Origin: Temnopleurus reevesii
Lineage: Eukaryota > Echinodermata > Echinoidea > Temnopleuroida > Temnopleuridae
Assembly: GCA_036244855.1 (NCBI GenBank)
Contig: BQKZ01000112.1
Location: 142,776 to 179,289, forward strand
Direction of reading: 5' to 3'
DNA length: 36,514 nt
Both the position numbers and the translations under genes were made by a program. Position 1 is the first letter of the stretch; each line of letters starts with the position of its first letter. This document shows positions 31,505 through 36,514 of the stretch, piece after piece. The notes beneath the pieces were generated by a model. The model was given only the letters and a program-made list of their open reading frames with translations, was not told the origin of the DNA and searched no databases.

Positions 31505-31592
31505 CCCATGTGTGTGTGTGTGTTTGTTTGTTTGTTTGTGTAAGTGTGTGTGTGTCATGTGCGTGTGTGTGTCTGTATGTCTGTGTGTTGAC
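31505..31592. repeat. GT/GTTT microsatellite
   Basis: The plus strand carries (GT)n interrupted by (GTTT)n and TCATGTGC. Confidence 0.9.
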
Positions 31593-31599
31593 AAAGTTT

Positions 31600-33295
31600 C
31601 TTGTAAATGGAATGGAGAATCTCCCAATAACATTTAAATGTATGCTGCTTTTCACAATCTGACCAAATTCAAGCGAAGTCGCATTTAATCCAATTTTTGG
31701 GAATGTTCAAGTATTGGAAAATATATTTAACCAAAGTTTCAAGGTATAAGTAGTTAGAGGGAGACACCCGAGGGAAAATGTGCATACAGAAAGTAAAAAA
31801 AAAAGATAATTGGTTTGTTGGATGTCCTATACAGTTAATAACAACAGTTATTATTTTAATAATTTCCCTGTAGCTCACATAAAAAGCACCACATCTCCCA
31901 GATACGTTTAAAGTTTGAGGGCATAAAGCATAAAAAATGAGTACATAATTTGTATCAATTTTAATCGTAGGCTATTTCCCCTGCAACCGAAATGTGAATA
32001 AGTATCCCACCGCTGCCGCTGTGTACCGCTACACATATGCTTGCACAATTTCCAGGGACGCATATCTCACTCACTGACTCTCACAAACAAACTCACCGAA
32101 AATGGATATTGTTTATTTTGTATTTTTGCTGGAATTTTCCATTCATATCTCTAAAAAGGGGTTACAATTACTAGTTTTGTGTTAATTTGGGACTTTCCCC
32201 TGAACTCCAAAAGACAACTGCAAAATATTTATCAGGCGGATCCTCATCTGCCACCCGTTGGAAATAACAACAAAGTCCTTGAAAAGAGGATGCTGGCATT
32301 GAGAATGCATTATGTCCATGAAACCGATTCCCTCTCTCTCTATGAACTTGCATGGCTAAAATCCTCAGTCACACATTCACATGTTTATAGGCCGAGCGTA
32401 AATTGAATTGATATGACCATCCCCATGTGCAGAAATCCGCGGAGGAGACGTTTGGCTAACACGCGCATACATCAGACACGAGGCGAGCTAATTCAGCGCC
32501 TCCACCCCCTGCGCTTCTGTACCATGAAATGTATTAAACTTAAACTGGGAGTGCGTTTGATTTGAACACCGTTGTGTGACTCAGCCATAACTTAAGAAGA
32601 GAGAATCGATTAAGAAAACATGAAGCATTTCTAGCTGGTATTTTATCCAAAAATAAAAACCAACTGCAGGTTTGGACGGATGGACAGAGGAATAGAGCCC
32701 CGATCTGTCGGCGACCGACGAGCGTGACTGCGAACAAGCTCTCAAAAGCGCGAACAAGCCACCAACTGATAACAAACGCGCGCCCAAGCACACGCCGTGT
32801 ATTGAATCCAAAGGGTTCTCAAGGTCTAACAAGATTATAGCATCCCTTTGCCAAGGTCAAATACACACGAGTCGACTGACAGAATGGTTTCAATGGCCAT
32901 CTTGATTCTCATCCTTTTCATTCATTCTAACTTTTCTTCATGACATGTGCTGGTCAGTCGGTGTATTATTATTTTGGAAAAGGAGGAATAAAACAATTTC
33001 AAAGAACCATGGCTTTCTGCAGGTTGACTTAAATCCATTATGCGATATCATATATACACAGTCAACATGCCTGTTCCCTTTTTAAACCATATCTTAAATT
33101 AATCATGAACATTTATTTTTGTAGAAATATGTCAGTTGTGATCTGCTTAACATATTACCAGAAATATATTATTCGAATACAAAAACCAATTATTAAAGGG
33201 TTCTATTAAAGAATTATCCTGTTTTTAAACCTCTAAGCCTTAAAGGTTAAGGCTCCCGATTGATTTTTTTTTATTACCAGTCACTTTGGAACCCA
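31600..33295. other. Unique sequence
   Basis: No gene is supported. A GC-richer patch (32430-32800) carries overlapping short frames on both strands and motifs such as ACGCGCGCCC, with no recognisable domain. Confidence 0.45.
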
Positions 33296-33299
33296 TTTA

Positions 33300-33357
33300 C
33301 TCAAAAGGTTCTTTATAAAAACGTGTAACTAAAGTTCTTGTCGAAGGAACTTTTGAG
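33300..33357. repeat. Short inverted repeat CTCAAAAGGTTC...
   Basis: CTCAAAAG at 33300-33307 pairs with CTTTTGAG at 33350-33357, and the pairing continues imperfectly through GGTTCTTT and AAGGAAC. It may be the core of a small eroded foldback element. Confidence 0.35.
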
Positions 33358-33359
33358 AT

Positions 33360-34620
33360 CTTTCCAAACACGGGATAAATTGTTCAAATTTGCACCTTTT
33401 TAAAGTATGAAGCACTGTAACACAAATGAACATTCGGGACGAAGAAAGAGTACATCTATTCATTGTGCAAAAACATTAGTGTCAGGAGTGGGATTCGAAT
33501 CCCGAGACTATATTGGATTTCGTGCATCTCTTTCTTTGGAGGGTTTGCTCGTACATGTCGTAAGGTTTGTTATTCAGAAGGCTGTTTATTTGGAAAGTCA
33601 TCCTGTAGTTTCACTTTTCAAAAGTTTCCATATTTCAAAAGTTCGTCGTTTCAAAGGCGAAATAGTTCTAAAATGACTAAAAGATATAGTGTACCGGAAG
33701 GTAATTTGGCCGAAAATGTTATACTGCCATTATTTTTGCCTGTACTATATAATTGAAATATAATATAATTGAAACAAATATTCTAAGTCGAGATTAGATT
33801 AATGAATGCAGTCGTCTCATTTGTATTTCGTGTGAAGTCGCACAGTATTAAAAAAATATGCAATTCTGAACATTTTTGTCTTGCCTATAAACCTCTGGTT
33901 TTAAGGCCCTCCTGAGAGATTTTTTTGGTGTTAAGGGAGGTTAATTGATTCTTCGAAGAACCTAAATATTTTCAAGATACGGAGCTAGTATAAAACCCTC
34001 TAAGACCCGATTTTCGAAGTTTAATATATAGTAAACAATCGTATACATTACATTTTTTCATCATCCATTTTTGTTATAAAGCAAAATTGTTTATGTTTAT
34101 TTTTATCTAATGGGTTGTTGAATAGTTTTGTTATTGCAATATGAAACAAAATTGATAGAAAAGAACATAAAAATTATCATCGACATTGGTTCCCAATTAG
34201 TTTCAATATATACAAAGAGTAAATGCCAATTAATACTTTGAACTTTTTGGGAGCATAATAAACAAGAACAGTTCATCGACCGTCTGGGAAAACAGTGCAT
34301 CGACGAAAAGTCTAAAAAAATGACCAAAAGTGTTTCAAATTGTTAGCAGATGACATCCGCTCAAGTCAGTGTTCTTGCCATATCTCAGCGCTAATGCTCA
34401 ATTGAATCTCAACCGTCTAAAAAGACATATAATACCAAGAAAACAAGCTCGAGACTTATTAACAAACTCAAGCAGAAAATCTGGCTAGCAGAGCACTTTT
34501 GTCAACTCTAGGATTTAAATAGTCGTGCAAATTCTATCGTAATTATAAACCCTTTCAACGTCAATTCGGGGTAAATTTACTCAATAACAAAGGCATTTTC
34601 TTGTGTTTCTGTTTTTCTAA
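33360..34620. other. Unique AT-rich sequence, possible SINE trace
   Basis: GTGGGATTCGAATCCCGAGA at 33489-33508 contains a perfect palindrome that includes a minus-strand B-box, so an eroded tRNA-derived element is possible, but no A-box is visible. No gene is seen. Confidence 0.4.
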
Positions 34621-35230
34621 ATGAAGAGAGGGATGTGGACAGAAGGCGTCGTGTTTCGTGGGGTAGAAACGGCGCATGTCACACAGCGTGGGCGCCATCA
34701 GAAAGCCAGCTATCCGGTCGAAAACCAGTACTGATTTCAGTAGGACTAACAGAGAGAATGGAATACAAAATATTATGTCTCTGCGTGTCTTTTGCGGTGT
34801 GGCCCCTGCATGCACTTCTTGTTGGCGATCCTAAAAGCGCGTTAAGTTTACCAAAAAGGATGTTGAGTTAAGATCAGCAGAAGATGTAAAGTGCGAAATT
34901 CCTTATCCGATGTATGGGAGGTGACGTGTTGAATACCGATCTGGGCTTTATAGCATCTCCCACTGCCCGCCCGTGTGTTGGCGGTGTGCGTGAGAGCTCC
35001 CCCGCATGCACGGAGGTGGGTACTCGGCTGGTGCCGCAAACCAACCACACACCCAAAGCGCCAGTTACTCCACTTGCGTGCGTAACCAAGCATTCTTCCA
35101 AACCACTGTACGCGGGAAAAAAGCGCCAAATGTCGCATTTCCGTGTCTTTTCTTCCCTTTCGGTTTGTACATGACGTTTTGCAGTGACTTTTCCGATTTC
35201 TATTTGCACACGTCAAAGTGGTTCGTCATT
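34620..35230. other. GC-richer repeat-free patch with overlapping frames
   Basis: About 600 bases have raised G+C and CpG and several overlapping frames of 78-122 codons on both strands. None shows a known domain, and the overlap on both strands suggests a shortage of stop codons caused by composition. It could be a promoter or enhancer region or an unrecognised exon. Confidence 0.25.
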
Positions 35231-35715
35231 TCTTTCTCGTTAAAGCTAATTGAAATACTCGCTTCATTACTTGGCACACTGCTTATACATCGCTTCTTCT
35301 TTCAACTGTTACTATTCAAATATCACTGAAAGAGCTAAGCTCTAAACAGCGCAATTAAAAAAGAGGCACATATGTTACTTGGCTGACATGTAGTCCAAAA
35401 AGTACAAGATCAAACGAAAAATGGGAAATTAATGATGATGTCGTTATATTGTTTAATTTTCTCTTGAAACACCATTCAATTTCAATTCTGCCATTCATCA
35501 ATCAATGTACATGTTGTGGTCCTTCCTTCTTTCTTTTTTTTTCCTTCCTTTCTTTCTGTTTTTATTGTTTGATTTGTTATTTTTTATTTTTTCGTTTCAA
35601 AATCATTTTCACAATTTGAACAACAAATTATAATCATTTTGCAAGAGAAACAAAAATATTTACATAGACAAATCGATGACACATTAAATTTGAAAAACCG
35701 GTGATAGAGAAATGG
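35230..35715. other. AT-rich sequence with a pyrimidine tract
   Basis: A T/C-rich tract of TTCC and TTTC units spans about 35518-35560. No gene is visible. Confidence 0.6.
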
Positions 35716-35716
35716 A

Positions 35717-35756
35717 GGGGCATGCCGAAAAGCGAGGCATGTAGAACGCATGCCCC
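35717..35756. repeat. Short hairpin GGGGCATGC...GCATGCCCC
   Basis: Nine base pairs pair perfectly (35717-35725 with 35748-35756) around a 22-base loop that itself contains GGCATG. Stem length is below that of a microRNA precursor. Confidence 0.5.
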
Positions 35757-36183
35757 TTCTTACATTAAGATTACTTTAAGAGTTATTATTTGTCGAACAC
35801 GATAATTAATATAAGTAATTATGACAAAAATACTGGATAAATTTAGAGGATTAAGGAGAAGGGTCTATATAGTTGCAAGTTACAATGGTGGTATGAAAAG
35901 AGGAAGGGGAAACAAGAACGAGAGAAAGAGGGGAAAAGAGAGAGAGGGCAGGCGCAGCTCCACAGGGTGTTGGGCGAAACGGTGGAAGTTCAGGTTTACC
36001 TGCTTCTTATAATTCATTTTCTTATTAATCATCTTTTATAAGCGTCTTTACTTTCTTGAGTCATGTCATTACTCGTTCGCTTGTTTTTAAAATTCATTTT
36101 TGATCAGACATTTAACCAAAAATGATTTGTGTTTCGTCCATGTTTGCACTAAGTGACGGTAGCCAAAGGATAACATAGGATAA
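35757..36183. other. Unique AT-rich sequence
   Basis: I see no gene. A purine-rich GAGAAAGAGG stretch lies around 35898-35948. Confidence 0.55.
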
Positions 36184-36245
36184 CATAATGATAATTACAT
36201 TTATAAGGCGCTTTATACAGGTGTTTCAAAGCGCACAGGTGGTGT
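36170..36245 (-). mobile_element. SINE tail fragment, probable third copy
   Basis: ACATAATGATAATTACATTT, then ATAAGGCGCTTTATACAGGT and GTTTCAAAGCGC, matches the layout of the AAT tail and AGCGCT-paired region of the SINEs at 925-1198 and 3095-3358. The tRNA head is absent, so this is a fragment or a relative sharing only the tail. Confidence 0.45.
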
Positions 36246-36309
36246 GTCTAATCATAACACCGGTAAAAATCAATACATAGTACATAATTAATAGTTCACA
36301 AAGTACTAA

Positions 36310-36514
36310 AGGAGGACTCCGGACCAAGAATTTCTTGCTCTGATCCAAAGCGCAAAAATCAGACATACAGATGAAAAAAAATTTGAGCGAAAACGGACAA
36401 CAAATACAAAAGTTATGAATATTTGAAAAATATCTTATGATTTTCAAAATAGTTATATTTTTGGCCAATTTGTAACTACAGGTCACGTGACATGACGTGT
36501 TGATGACGTAGGTT
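36310..36514. repeat. Probable interspersed repeat running off the right edge
   Basis: The run GGACTCCGGACCAAGAATTT, CAAAGCGCAAAAATCAGAC, TTTGAGCGAAAACGGACAAC, AAAAGTTATGAATATTTGAA and CAGGTCACGTGACATGACGT resembles an interspersed repeat I associate with invertebrate deuterostome genomes. No second copy is in this window, so the call rests on recall. Confidence 0.35.

Noticed and set aside
35700..35765. Hairpin as a microRNA precursor
   Set aside because: The stem is only nine perfect base pairs with a large loop, too short for a precursor.

Overview
The window looks like non-coding nuclear DNA from an animal. It is AT-rich, full of microsatellites and long G homopolymers, and carries SINE, LINE and foldback-transposon remnants. 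The mix of tRNA-headed SINEs with AGCGCT-bearing tails, LINE 3' ends with AAATC, GAATT or AAATA tails, and foldback elements of the 'TGTTTCAC...AAAGTC' and 'CCTGTAACATNAAAGA' kinds suggests an invertebrate deuterostome, most likely an echinoderm such as a sea urchin. That assignment is from memory of such genomes and is an inference. Two isolated ambiguous bases (22765, 25597) sit at or beside repeats.

I found no protein-coding gene, exon or functional RNA gene that I can support. The longest open frames lie in trinucleotide repeats or run through foldback elements and are artefacts. The only convincing coding trace is the eroded C-terminus of a CR1/L2-like retrotransposon protein near 30.28-30.41 kb.

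Layout. 0-3.4 kb: a ~340 bp direct repeat (1-341 and 2753-3093), two related minus-strand tRNA-derived SINEs and a CT-rich tract. 3.4-7.4 kb: a LINE 3' end, a ~1 kb GAT/GGT tract and AT-rich unique DNA. 7.4-9.7 kb: an island with higher GC, no recognised repeats, E2F-like sites and a CCAAT/E2F/TATA cluster at 9546-9590, the best candidate for a promoter or enhancer. 9.7-12 kb: a near-perfect hairpin element (10537-10675), a second foldback element (10996-11176) and a GAT tract. 12-21 kb: mostly unique AT-rich DNA with three more foldback elements and LINE/SINE tails. 21-26.2 kb: CT, CA, TTC and GAA tracts including two local tandem duplications, a palindromic minisatellite (22776-22927) and one foldback element. 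26.2-31.5 kb: three more copies of the five-copy foldback family, the LINE remnant and another small foldback element. 31.5-36.5 kb: largely unique sequence with a moderately GC-rich patch at 34.6-35.2 kb and repeats at the right edge.

The dominant theme is inverted-repeat (MITE-like) elements: at least nine copies of five sequence families, one present five times. None encodes a transposase here, so any mobility would have depended on an enzyme supplied from elsewhere. I see no new multi-gene system. The parts most worth checking are the five-copy foldback family, the palindromic minisatellite and the candidate promoter.
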